Assembly (NCBI GenBank): GCA_018224505.1
Contig: JAGTVD010000276.1
Coordinates: 1-5,324, forward strand
Source: Desulfatitalea sp.
Lineage (GTDB): Bacteria; Desulfobacterota; Desulfobacteria; Desulfobacterales; Desulfosarcinaceae
Reading direction: 5' to 3'
Length of the DNA: 5,324 nt
Shown: positions 1 through 5,324 of the stretch, piece by piece
Layout: each line of letters opens with the position of its first letter
Numbering within the stretch: the stretch's first letter is position 1
Translations under genes and position numbers: made by a program
Notes under the pieces: model-generated
The model's database searches: none
What the model was told of the DNA's origin: nothing
Seen by the model: only the letters and a program-made list of their open reading frames with translations

Positions 1-97
1 CCATGTATCCTCTGGCCCGATCGGTCAACGCCTGCCCCAGGGAAACAGCCAGCAGAAGCACGCGCGGGCAATCTACGCCAGCAGCGATGCAGGGCCG
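1..97. other. Downstream edge with no assignable gene
   Basis: After the double-cubane stop codon there are 97 bases without a recognisable protein. On the minus strand an ATG at 4-2 is preceded by AGAGG with a 4-base spacer, so a further gene may begin at the window edge. A second option is the ATGA overlap at 101-98, but its translation (MTALHRCWRRLPARASAG) resembles nothing I know. No strong intrinsic terminator is seen, so the operon may continue. Confidence 0.3.
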
Positions 98-1378
98 TCA
101 TGGTTTGAGCAGCTCGACAAACGCCTCCACGCGGGTCTTGAGCTGGCCGGCGTCTTCCATGCCGTAATCGGTCTCGATGCGCAAACACGGAATATTTTCG
201 GCTTCCAGGGCCCTTTCCACCGGGATGGACTCCATCAAGTAGGGCTGGCAGAACTGCAGGCCGTAGTGAATCACCCCGTCGGCGCGGTAGGCGCCCACCA
301 TTTCCCGGATGTGGGCCAGGCGGTCCGGATTAGGCGTGAAGATTGCGCAATCCACCTGGAAATAGCGATCCACGATGGCCGCCATCAATTCATCCACGGT
401 TCGGCCCGTGTCGTCGGTCAGATGGCGCGTGCCCCGTTCGCCCACGCACGACTCCTCACCCACAATCACCGCACCGGCGCTCTCCACAATCCAGGGCAGT
501 TTCCAGTTGGGGACGGCCTGGGGACAGCCCGAAATCAAAATGCGCGGTGTTCCGTCAGGAAACACCCCTTGCTGCTGCGCCACCCGTTTTTCCAGCTCGT
601 CGCAAATGGCGTTCACCGATGCGGTGAACCGGACCGGGTTGTCATAGAAGAACACCTGATTGGCCAAGAGCGCGTCCAGGCCGGAAATGGGCGCCGGATC
701 GGCAACACGCAGGGCCAGCAGGCGATGCAGTGCGGCCCGTTTGGCATTGACCGTGCGGATGGCCGCCTGCAGAGAATCGGCGGTGATGGCGACCCCGGTA
801 AGTGCTTCCAGGGCTGCCTTGAAACGGTCATATTCGGCCTTGAGAAGGGACCGCCCCTGGTCGGACTTCATCTGCGGCAGGTCCATCACATAAAGGTTCT
901 CGATCAGGTGCCCCAAGGATTCATAGGCCTTTTTTTTACCATCGCAAGTGTTCTCACCCACGACCATGTCGGCGCTCTCCAGGTAGGGGCACACTTTCCC
1001 GATCTTGAAACCAAAAGCCGATTTGATCAGGGCGCAGGTGTTGCGCGGCAGCAGCTTTTCCACCTCTTCCATGGCGAAATCGGCGCCGGAGCACAATCCC
1101 ACCAGGGTGGCGTTGGCGGCCAGTACGATCTCTTCGGGCACGAAGACGCAGTAGGAACCGACGATCTTGCGGCCGGCGGCCTTTTCGTCAAGCAACTCCT
1201 TGATGCGCAAGCCGTGCACTTCGCTCATGACGAAATCGAAATAGCCCATTCCTTCGGGCCGGTCCTTCTGGGCCAGATAGATATCCCGGTAGGCATTGCC
1301 CAACACCCCCAACAGGGCGTCGTGCGCTTCCAGGTCAAGCCCCAGGTCGGTCCACATGGAACGATAGTCGTTACTCAT
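98..1378 (-). CDS. Double-cubane-cluster anaerobic reductase (2-hydroxyacyl-CoA dehydratase family)
   Basis: Protein of 426 residues of the HgdB/FldC/BadD-type 2-hydroxyacyl-CoA dehydratase family. It is close to the double-cubane-cluster proteins (DCCP; E. coli YjiM is a relative), which bind an [8Fe-9S] cluster and perform ATP-dependent reductions with a separate activator ATPase. Family marks: GSYC77 followed by PEEIVLAA, C96, C115, C130 in VCPY, C145 followed by DGKKK, C285 in SGCP, C311 in EESCVGERG, C377 in QFCQPY, and the C-terminal IETDYG and GQLKTRVEAF segments. Ten cysteines leave enough ligands for a double cubane. The start at 1378 follows AAAGGAG with a 6-base spacer; the ATG at 1426 would overlap the carrier gene. 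No second dehydratase subunit is present, which favours DCCP over a true acyl-CoA dehydratase. The natural substrate is unknown. The activator ATPase is not seen in the window and may lie just beyond position 1. Confidence 0.9.
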   Translation of the reverse strand: MSNDYRSMWTDLGLDLEAHDALLGVLGNAYRDIYLAQKDRPEGMGYFDFVMSEVHGLRIKELLDEKAAGRKIVGSYCVFVPEEIVLAANATLVGLCSGADFAMEEVEKLLPRNTCALIKSAFGFKIGKVCPYLESADMVVGENTCDGKKKAYESLGHLIENLYVMDLPQMKSDQGRSLLKAEYDRFKAALEALTGVAITADSLQAAIRTVNAKRAALHRLLALRVADPAPISGLDALLANQVFFYDNPVRFTASVNAICDELEKRVAQQQGVFPDGTPRILISGCPQAVPNWKLPWIVESAGAVIVGEESCVGERGTRHLTDDTGRTVDELMAAIVDRYFQVDCAIFTPNPDRLAHIREMVGAYRADGVIHYGLQFCQPYLMESIPVERALEAENIPCLRIETDYGMEDAGQLKTRVEAFVELLKP

Positions 1379-1384
1379 CTCATT

Positions 1385-1391
1385 CTCCTTT
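1385..1391 (-). promoter_or_regulatory. Ribosome binding site deciding the double-cubane protein start
   Basis: AAAGGAG on the minus strand, 6 bases before the ATG at 1378, inside the 17-base gap after the carrier gene. It rejects the in-frame ATG at 1426, which lies within that gene. Confidence 0.75.
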
Positions 1392-1395
1392 CGTG

Positions 1396-1707
1396 TTATG
1401 AGCAGCAGCTCTCCGAAGAGCCGCAACCGCCGCAGCCGCCGTTGGACGGCAGCGCCGTGGTGACCTTGAAGCCTTCCCCGGCGAAATCGATTTCAATGGG
1501 CTGCGCCTGTTCCAGGAACCCCTTATCCACCACATACTGGATACCGGCGAATTCGAAGGTGGCATCCCCGGGGTGGATGGTGTCCAGCGCCAGCGCAACC
1601 TGGGATCCGCCGCAGCGGCTGGTCATGAATACCCGGATGGGTTTGATTTCGTTTTCGTCGAAATAGTGTGCGATCCGCTCCTGGGCCGCATCCGTCACAT
1701 TCAGCAT
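1396..1707 (-). CDS. HesB/IscA-type iron-sulfur carrier protein with Cys-rich tail
   Basis: Protein of 103 residues of the A-type carrier (IscA/ErpA/HesB) family, which binds iron or Fe-S clusters and hands them to apo-proteins in the cytoplasm. The N-terminus (LNVTDAAQERI) is typical. C32 in the RCGGSQVALALD segment matches the first conserved cysteine, and the C-terminus carries C92-x2-C95 where classical members have C-x-C, followed by C101-C102. The SRCGGSQ segment resembles HesB-like proteins of anaerobes that carry selenocysteine at this position; here it is an ordinary Cys codon. The start at 1707 is set by GGGAG 8 bases upstream; the ATG at 1731 would add 8 residues covering this site. 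The stop lies 17 bases before the double-cubane protein, so the two are probably cotranslated, and cluster delivery to that protein is a reasonable but unproven role. Confidence 0.85.
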   Translation of the reverse strand: MLNVTDAAQERIAHYFDENEIKPIRVFMTSRCGGSQVALALDTIHPGDATFEFAGIQYVVDKGFLEQAQPIEIDFAGEGFKVTTALPSNGGCGGCGSSESCCS

Positions 1708-1715
1708 CGTGTCTG

Positions 1716-1726
1716 CTCCCTTCCTT
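1716..1726 (-). promoter_or_regulatory. Ribosome binding site deciding the HesB/IscA-type start
   Basis: AAGGAAGGGAG on the minus strand; its GGGAG ends 8 bases before the ATG at 1707. The alternative ATG at 1731 would place this purine-rich stretch inside the coding sequence. Confidence 0.65.
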
Positions 1727-1795
1727 GTCATATTCCCCTTCCGATATTGATGGGGGGGTTCACTATTTATGCATCTCGAATGTCATCCAGCAGCG

Positions 1796-2284
1796 TTACG
1801 CCTGCTCGCCGACCAAACCACTGAAGATCGCCCGCAGATCCCTTTCGTTGAGCGATTCCAAAGGGTCGTAATCATCTTGTACGGGTTCCGGCGCATCTTC
1901 CAGCGTTGCCAGATGCTGCTCGTCGACTTCAATGGCCAGCGCGGTGCAGCGCTCCTTGACCTGCGCTGCACTCAGCTCCCGATTGTTTTCGATCCAACGG
2001 TGGCAGTCGTCATGGTTGCCCACGTATAAGAGAAAAAGCTGTCGGCGGTGCTTGTAGGTCACCAGACGATAGCCGCTGCCCAGATCGTACTTCATCACGC
2101 CTTTGATGCGCAGTTCGCCGTGTTTGGTCATGGTGCCGACCCGATCCGGAACGATTTCGCCCAGCCGCATGCGCGCGACGATCTCTTCGGCTCTGGATGC
2201 AGCCAGAGCTGCCTTTTTCCCGGAATGCCGCAGTTGCTCCAGGCTCTTGTGGACCTTCTTGTCAAGAAAGACCTGCGTAATCAT
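1796..2284 (-). CDS. Possible RelE/ParE-fold protein with acidic C-terminal extension
   Basis: Protein of 162 residues that I do not recognise with certainty. Residues 1-101 read like a RelE/ParE-superfamily domain: a basic helical N-terminus (lysines and arginines between 9 and 40), then strand segments around residues 57-90 with G71-Y72-R73, basic K78-H79-R80-R81, and VGNHDDCHRWIE near 88-99, which resembles the last strand and helix of RelE-type proteins. Residues about 102-162 form an acidic, proline-containing tail absent from typical short toxins of about 90 residues. The ATG at 2284 overlaps the TGA of the HdrA-like gene (ATGA), so translation is probably coupled; GGTGG about 9 bases upstream is a weak ribosome site. 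No partner antitoxin gene is visible on either side. A toxin role is only an inference; such domains also occur fused to or near nucleic-acid enzymes, and this may be a conserved protein of unknown role. Confidence 0.6.
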   Translation of the reverse strand: MITQVFLDKKVHKSLEQLRHSGKKAALAASRAEEIVARMRLGEIVPDRVGTMTKHGELRIKGVMKYDLGSGYRLVTYKHRRQLFLLYVGNHDDCHRWIENNRELSAAQVKERCTALAIEVDEQHLATLEDAPEPVQDDYDPLESLNERDLRAIFSGLVGEQA

Positions 2285-2700
2285 GACAAACGTCCACCGT
2301 TAACATCGTGCGCCACTGGCAGCGCTGTGGTTGCCATCACCGGACAGGCATCCACGCATGCCCGGCAGCCAGTACAATGATCAAGGCGAATACTACGAGC
2401 GCGCTTGCGGACCCGGACGCGAAAAGACCCCGCCTGGCCGGAGACCTCCTCCACATTGGCAAAGGTCACCAACTCGATATTGGGGTGACGCCCGGTGGCC
2501 ACCAACTGCGGCGAGAGGATGCACATGGAACAGTCGATGGTGGGAAAGGTCTTGTCGAGCTGTCCCATGGCCCCACCGATGGCGGGTGTTTTCTCGACCA
2601 GGTAGACTAAAAAACCTGAATCGGCCAGATCCAAGGCGGCCTGAATACCAGAGATGCCACCGCCCACGATCATGACAGCACCTGTTGGTTGTGTCTGCAT
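2281..2700 (-). CDS. Truncated HdrA-like flavoprotein (mini-HdrA, 139 residues)
   Basis: This matches only the start of the FAD-binding (thioredoxin-reductase-like) part of HdrA, the flavin subunit of heterodisulfide reductase complexes. Visible features are the dinucleotide-binding glycines G13/G15/G18, an acidic E36 at the end of the second strand, the HdrA signature QLDKTFPT followed by C57-S-M-C60, and a ferredoxin motif C109/C112/C115/C119 ending in CP. Full HdrA proteins usually have several hundred more residues: a second ferredoxin motif, the NAD(P)H-like domain and the rest of the FAD site. Here the reading frame ends 20 residues after the last cysteine, and the stop codon overlaps the next gene as ATGA. 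The start at 2700 follows AAAGGAG with a 6-base spacer; the upstream extension to 2877 overlaps the MvhD-like gene and has no family likeness. It could be a decayed remnant or a functional minimal subunit that completes a split HdrA. On its own it is unlikely to bifurcate electrons. Confidence 0.82.
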   Translation of the reverse strand: MQTQPTGAVMIVGGGISGIQAALDLADSGFLVYLVEKTPAIGGAMGQLDKTFPTIDCSMCILSPQLVATGRHPNIELVTFANVEEVSGQAGSFRVRVRKRARSIRLDHCTGCRACVDACPVMATTALPVAHDVNGGRLS

Positions 2701-2706
2701 CTGTTG

Positions 2707-2713
2707 CTCCTTT
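2707..2713 (-). promoter_or_regulatory. Ribosome binding site deciding the HdrA-like start
   Basis: AAAGGAG on the minus strand, 6 bases before the ATG at 2700. It rules in this start against an in-frame ATG at 2877 that lies within the MvhD-like gene. Confidence 0.75.
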
Positions 2714-2744
2714 ACTTCGCACACTACCTGATAAGGCGGCTGGG

Positions 2745-3197
2745 CTATTGCCCGACGGCCGCAAAATCCGCTACTGGTGTTTTGACCATGCGCCGTGCCG
2801 GTCCCAATGCCATGACCGCCTCGGTGACGCGAATGGCGGTGGCGGCGAACTTTGTGGATTCGGCCGACGAAATCCATGAGAAGTGGAGTCGCCCGGGCTC
2901 AACGCCCGTGTACTCCAGCAAATTGGCCAGCAATGCGAACTTGCGCCGGGCGTAGAAGTTGCCCTCGATATAGTGGCAATCGCCCGGGTGACACCCCGAC
3001 ACCCATATGCCATCCGCCCCTTCGCGCAGTGCGGCAAGAATGAACTTGGGGCTGATGCGGCCGCTGCAGGGGACGCGGATCACGCGGATGTTGGGCGGGT
3101 ATTGCAGCCTACTGACACCGGCCAGGTCTGCGGCACCGTACGTGCACCAATTACAGAAAAAAGCGATGATGGTGGGTTGCCAGTCCATTGGTTTCAT
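2745..3197 (-). CDS. MvhD-like hydrogenase iron-sulfur subunit, second copy
   Basis: A second MvhD/FlpD-family protein of 150 residues. Cysteines C15 and C18, C44 (in CSGR), C69 and C74 (in GCHPGDCHY) sit at the same residue numbers as in the preceding gene, and the two proteins can be lined up almost without gaps over about 120 residues, so they look like tandem paralogues. The copies differ in the N-terminal motif (FFCNWC here, FCCKYC in the first) and in the C-terminal tail, which is longer here. The start at 3197 is chosen because AAAGGG lies 4 bases upstream; the ATG at 3188 would be about 13 bases from it, and an ATG at 3239 would overlap the previous gene and has residues unlike the family. 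The stop is 44 bases before the HdrA-like start. Predicted role: electron transfer between the HdrA-like flavoprotein and another partner. Confidence 0.88.
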   Translation of the reverse strand: MKPMDWQPTIIAFFCNWCTYGAADLAGVSRLQYPPNIRVIRVPCSGRISPKFILAALREGADGIWVSGCHPGDCHYIEGNFYARRKFALLANLLEYTGVEPGRLHFSWISSAESTKFAATAIRVTEAVMALGPARRMVKTPVADFAAVGQ

Positions 3198-3201
3198 TTT
3201 T

Positions 3202-3207
3202 CCCTTT
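3202..3207 (-). promoter_or_regulatory. Ribosome binding site deciding the second MvhD-like start
   Basis: AAAGGG on the minus strand, 4 bases before the ATG at 3197 and 13 before the ATG at 3188. It lies in the 16-base gap after the first MvhD-like gene and favours 3197 over both 3188 and 3239. Confidence 0.6.
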
Positions 3208-3213
3208 CGCTTG

Positions 3214-3651
3214 CTATGTTGTCTCGCAGGGGGCCGCATCGCGCAGAGGGCTGGGCCCCAGCTGCCGTATCGTCTCGGTCATCTCGCTGGCGATTTCGGC
3301 AAAGCGCGGCCCCATTGCTGAACTGAGATTGAACATCCGCACCCGGTCTTCTTCCATCCCCATCTCGGCCAACTGTTTACGGACCGCCATGACCCGCCTT
3401 TTGGCCTTCAGGTTGCCCTCCAGAAAATGGCACTCCCCTTCCAGGCACCCGGCCACATAGACACCATCGGCGCCATCTTCAATGGCCCTGAGCAGGTGCA
3501 GCATATCCACGCGACCGGTGCAGGGCACCTGGATGATTTTGACGTTGGCCGGATAGTTCAGGCGCATGCTGCCGGCCAGATCACCGGCGGCGTACGCGCA
3601 ATATTTACAACAAAAGGCCAGAATTCTAGGCTCAAAGCGGTCATCCGTCAT
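3214..3651 (-). CDS. MvhD-like hydrogenase iron-sulfur subunit, first copy
   Basis: Small electron-transfer protein of 145 residues, the usual size for the MvhD/FlpD family, which passes electrons between an electron donor and HdrA through a [2Fe-2S] cluster. The family cysteines are present: C14, C15 and C18 in the N-terminal F-C-C-K-Y-C motif, C44 in the CTGR motif, and C69 and C74 in GC-x4-C-H. The ATG at 3651 follows AAAGGAG with an 8-base spacer. The gene starts 31 bases after the HdrD-like gene and ends 16 bases before a second MvhD-like gene, so it is almost certainly cotranscribed with both. No hydrogenase large or small subunit is in the window, so the name reflects the family rather than a proven hydrogenase role; in bacteria such proteins often serve other donors. 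Confidence 0.9.
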   Translation of the reverse strand: MTDDRFEPRILAFCCKYCAYAAGDLAGSMRLNYPANVKIIQVPCTGRVDMLHLLRAIEDGADGVYVAGCLEGECHFLEGNLKAKRRVMAVRKQLAEMGMEEDRVRMFNLSSAMGPRFAEIASEMTETIRQLGPSPLRDAAPCETT

Positions 3652-3659
3652 ATCGAAGA

Positions 3660-3666
3660 CTCCTTT
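3660..3666 (-). promoter_or_regulatory. Ribosome binding site of the first MvhD-like gene
   Basis: AAAGGAG on the minus strand, 8 bases before the ATG at 3651, lying entirely in the 31-base gap after the HdrD-like gene. Confidence 0.75.
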
Positions 3667-3682
3667 GCGTCAGATTTGCGTA

Positions 3683-5017
3683 TCAACGGCCCTCAAAAGG
3701 ATTGGGCGTTCCAGGCTCGCCGGGCAGCCACACCTCTTTCAGATCGTCGTCCAGATACTCCCGCTCGTTCTCGGCCAGGATGCCTAGCGACAAGGCGATG
3801 ATGGTCCACAAATGGGTGACGTGGTACGCCCCTTCGAAATGTTCGGCCAGTTCATGGATCTGGGCGTGACAGTTATGGCACGGCGTCAGGCAGTATGCGG
3901 CACCGGTGGTGATGATCTGATCGAACTTGATTTTGCCATATTGGAACCGGGCCTCCGTGTACCCGGATTGCAAATAGCCGCCCCCGCCACCGCAACAGTA
4001 GTTGTTGGATTTGTTGGGCAGCATTTCGACGAAGTTCTCCTCGCCCACACAAGCCTTGACCACATATCGCATCTTGTCAGCCTGGACATCGCCGTAGCTC
4101 TTGCGGATCTGATTGCAGGGATCCTGGACGGTGAACTTGATCTTCAAATCCTTGTTCCAGTCACTGCTCACCTTGAGCTTGCCCGACCGTATCCACTCAT
4201 AATAGTAGGCCACCATGGGGGCGATCTCCAGCCCGGTATTAAGGCCGAAACGCTTATTGGCCGCCCACACCGAATAGGTGGAATGACCGCATTCGGTATT
4301 CAGATATACTTTGCATCCCAATTCTTCGGCCCGCCGCAGGGAACTTTCGGCGATCTTCTTCCAGTTCTCATCATCAGCCAGAAACATGCAGTAGTTTTCA
4401 CCGCCCCAACCGGTACAGCTATATGTCCAATCGGCACCGGCCAGATGCAGAATTTTCCACAAGGGCACCATCTCATCGGGCTCGGTGACCGGCTCCCGGG
4501 AGTTCTGGCTGAGAAAAAAGTGGGCCCCTTGCTTCTCCAATGGCGCTTCCAGGTTTTCCCACCCCGGCTGGGTTTCCCGCACCTCCTCGAGCACATCCTC
4601 CACCACGAAGCGGAAATCCTCCGGCGGGGTGCCCATGGCACTGCAACTTTCGTTGCGCAGGGCCATGTCGCAGGAGCCGAGAATACCTTTGGGGCGTTCC
4701 TCCCGCGGCCACAACTTGCGCGCCTCGTAAACTAAGCCGGCGATATTGATCTCCATGGGGCACACATAGGTGCAACGGGTACACATGGAGCACATCCACA
4801 CCCAGGGGTGTTTGGTGATCTCCTGGTCCATGCCCAAAACCACCATACGCAGGAATTTTCTGGGATCCATGTTTTCCAGACCGGTGGCGGGGCAACCGGA
4901 AGCGCATGCGCCGCAGGTGAGGCACAGGCTCAGATTGCCGCCGTTGGGCAGCAGGGATTTGACTTTATCGATGAATCGTTCGGTGTTGCCTTGGGCAACA
5001 AGGATGGTTGCGGTCAT
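3683..5017 (-). CDS. HdrD-like iron-sulfur protein (two 4Fe-4S sites plus CCG domain)
   Basis: Soluble Fe-S oxidoreductase of 444 residues resembling HdrD, i.e. an HdrC-like N-terminus fused to an HdrB-like C-terminus. Two 4Fe-4S motifs are visible: C32/C35/C38/C42 and C76/C79/C82/C86, each ending in CP. The C-terminal CCG domain has C301, then C341-C342 followed by a run of five glycines, then C380-x2-C383; this spacing (39 and 37 residues) is close to the family pattern that binds a noncubane 4Fe-4S cluster for disulfide or thiol chemistry. An earlier CCG-like half is poorly conserved (C201, C210, C243). No membrane segment or signal peptide is seen, so it is probably cytoplasmic. The ATG at 5017 is preceded by AAAGGAG with a 7-base spacer. 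It is the first gene of the cluster and lies 31 bases before the first MvhD-like gene, which suggests it works with MvhD and HdrA partners. TmcB-like or Bam-type HdrD homologues are alternatives; the true substrate is unknown. Confidence 0.88.
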   Translation of the reverse strand: MTATILVAQGNTERFIDKVKSLLPNGGNLSLCLTCGACASGCPATGLENMDPRKFLRMVVLGMDQEITKHPWVWMCSMCTRCTYVCPMEINIAGLVYEARKLWPREERPKGILGSCDMALRNESCSAMGTPPEDFRFVVEDVLEEVRETQPGWENLEAPLEKQGAHFFLSQNSREPVTEPDEMVPLWKILHLAGADWTYSCTGWGGENYCMFLADDENWKKIAESSLRRAEELGCKVYLNTECGHSTYSVWAANKRFGLNTGLEIAPMVAYYYEWIRSGKLKVSSDWNKDLKIKFTVQDPCNQIRKSYGDVQADKMRYVVKACVGEENFVEMLPNKSNNYCCGGGGGYLQSGYTEARFQYGKIKFDQIITTGAAYCLTPCHNCHAQIHELAEHFEGAYHVTHLWTIIALSLGILAENEREYLDDDLKEVWLPGEPGTPNPFEGR

Positions 5018-5024
5018 GACCAGG

Positions 5025-5031
5025 CTCCTTT
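5025..5031 (-). promoter_or_regulatory. Ribosome binding site of the HdrD-like gene
   Basis: AAAGGAG on the minus strand, 7 bases before the ATG at 5017. It supports this start for the first gene of the cluster. Confidence 0.75.
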
Positions 5032-5150
5032 GGCAGTTGGATATCCGACAACAATGACGGTATCGCCGAGGCGCCCGGGGTGGAATCGGTCCGGCGGAAA
5101 ATGCCCATCCGGCCGATCATGGCGGTGGCACAGGTGGAGGTGTGCGTCGT

Positions 5151-5179
5151 TTAATTTACGGAAATGGAGTGACGGACAA
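5151..5179 (-). promoter_or_regulatory. Weak candidate sigma70-type promoter
   Basis: On the minus strand TTGTCC (5174-5179) could serve as a -35 box and TAAATT (5153-5158, 15-base spacer) or AATTAA (5151-5156, 17-base spacer) as a -10 box. Both are imperfect. It is the best-placed AT-rich element about 135 bases upstream of the first start codon. This is a guess from sequence only. Confidence 0.2.
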
Positions 5180-5200
5180 CGACCCGTTATCAATACCTGT

Positions 5201-5223
5201 GCAAGCCAGCCCGGGCTGCAAGC
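5201..5223. repeat. 12-base palindrome flanked by GCAAGC direct repeats
   Basis: CAGCCCGGGCTG at 5207-5218 is a perfect palindrome. GCAAGC occurs at 5201-5206 and again at 5218-5223, bracketing it. It lies upstream of the candidate promoter on the minus strand, where a regulator could bind, but no protein is known from this sequence and chance is possible in GC-rich DNA. Confidence 0.3.
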
Positions 5224-5324
5224 AGCGGCTCACTCAGGTAAAGCCTGTGGATCGGTAAAAGAAATGTATCACGATGTTTTTCTTCGTCTTTGTCTGTTTC
5301 TTGAAGTCTGAATCAGCACGAACA

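Larger units (their letters stand above)
5018..5324. other. Leader and probable promoter region upstream of the cluster
   Basis: About 300 bases upstream of the first gene. I see no credible gene on either strand; long open frames here continue antisense to the HdrD-like gene and lack family likeness. The region contains a ribosome binding site for the first gene (5025-5031), a poor sigma70-like sequence and a palindrome with direct repeats, described separately. The end beyond about 5270 is A-rich on the minus strand, as is common upstream of promoters. No clear intrinsic terminator or riboswitch fold was recognised. Confidence 0.5.

Noticed and set aside
266..1666. Long plus-strand open frame of 466 codons
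   Set aside because: It is antisense to the well-supported double-cubane and HesB/IscA-type genes, and its translation is rich in His, Gly and Gln with no family likeness; a codon-bias shadow.
1708..1795. Internal promoter, terminator or small antitoxin gene in the 88-base gap
   Set aside because: No hairpin with a T-run, no pair of promoter boxes at correct spacing, and only a 7-codon frame starting with ATG were found.
2281..2283. Selenocysteine readthrough of the HdrA-like TGA stop
   Set aside because: Translation beyond the TGA in the same frame gives Arg/Ser-rich sequence unlike HdrA, and the next gene occupies the region in another frame.
3812..4735. Plus-strand open frame of 307 codons
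   Set aside because: Fully antisense to the HdrD-like gene, with no recognisable domain; an artefact of codon bias on the other strand.
4808..5311. Plus-strand open frame reaching across the leader region
   Set aside because: Its first part is antisense to the HdrD-like gene, the rest is low-complexity-looking protein with no motif, and there is no independent support for a gene.
1..5324. CRISPR array, tRNA, rRNA or insertion sequence
   Set aside because: No regularly spaced repeats, no tRNA-like or rRNA-like sequence, and no transposase or terminal inverted repeats were recognised.

Overview
This window is one compact, single-direction gene cluster. All seven recognisable genes lie on the minus strand, so transcription runs from high to low coordinates. 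The content suggests a strict anaerobe, most likely a sulfate-reducing or related Desulfobacterota bacterium: heterodisulfide-reductase (Hdr)-type and MvhD-type iron-sulfur proteins, an A-type Fe-S carrier and a double-cubane-cluster reductase. The taxonomic call is inferred from gene content only; no rRNA or other marker is present.

Layout in transcription order: about 300 bases with no recognisable gene (5018-5324), probably the leader and promoter region; an HdrD-like protein with two 4Fe-4S sites and a CCG cysteine domain (3683-5017); two tandem MvhD-like [2Fe-2S] electron-transfer proteins (3214-3651 and 2745-3197); a very short HdrA-like flavoprotein that stops just after its first ferredoxin motif (2281-2700); a possible RelE/ParE-fold protein with an acidic tail, whose ATG overlaps the HdrA stop codon (1796-2284); a HesB/IscA-type Fe-S carrier (1396-1707); and a 2-hydroxyacyl-CoA dehydratase-family double-cubane-cluster protein (98-1378). 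The last 97 bases (1-97) hold no assignable gene, but an ATG with a purine-rich upstream sequence sits at the very edge.

The gaps are short (31, 16, 44, -4, 88 and 17 bases), and four of the seven genes carry the same AAAGGAG ribosome binding site 6-8 bases before the ATG. This supports one operon, possibly with a break at the 88-base gap. As a working model, the HdrD/MvhD/MvhD/mini-HdrA proteins form a soluble electron-transfer module. The HesB/IscA-type protein could help build clusters, and the double-cubane protein would be the ATP-dependent reductase that uses low-potential electrons. The link between the Hdr module and the double-cubane protein is inferred from gene order alone. The most unusual parts are the 139-residue HdrA remnant and the toxin-fold gene coupled to it.
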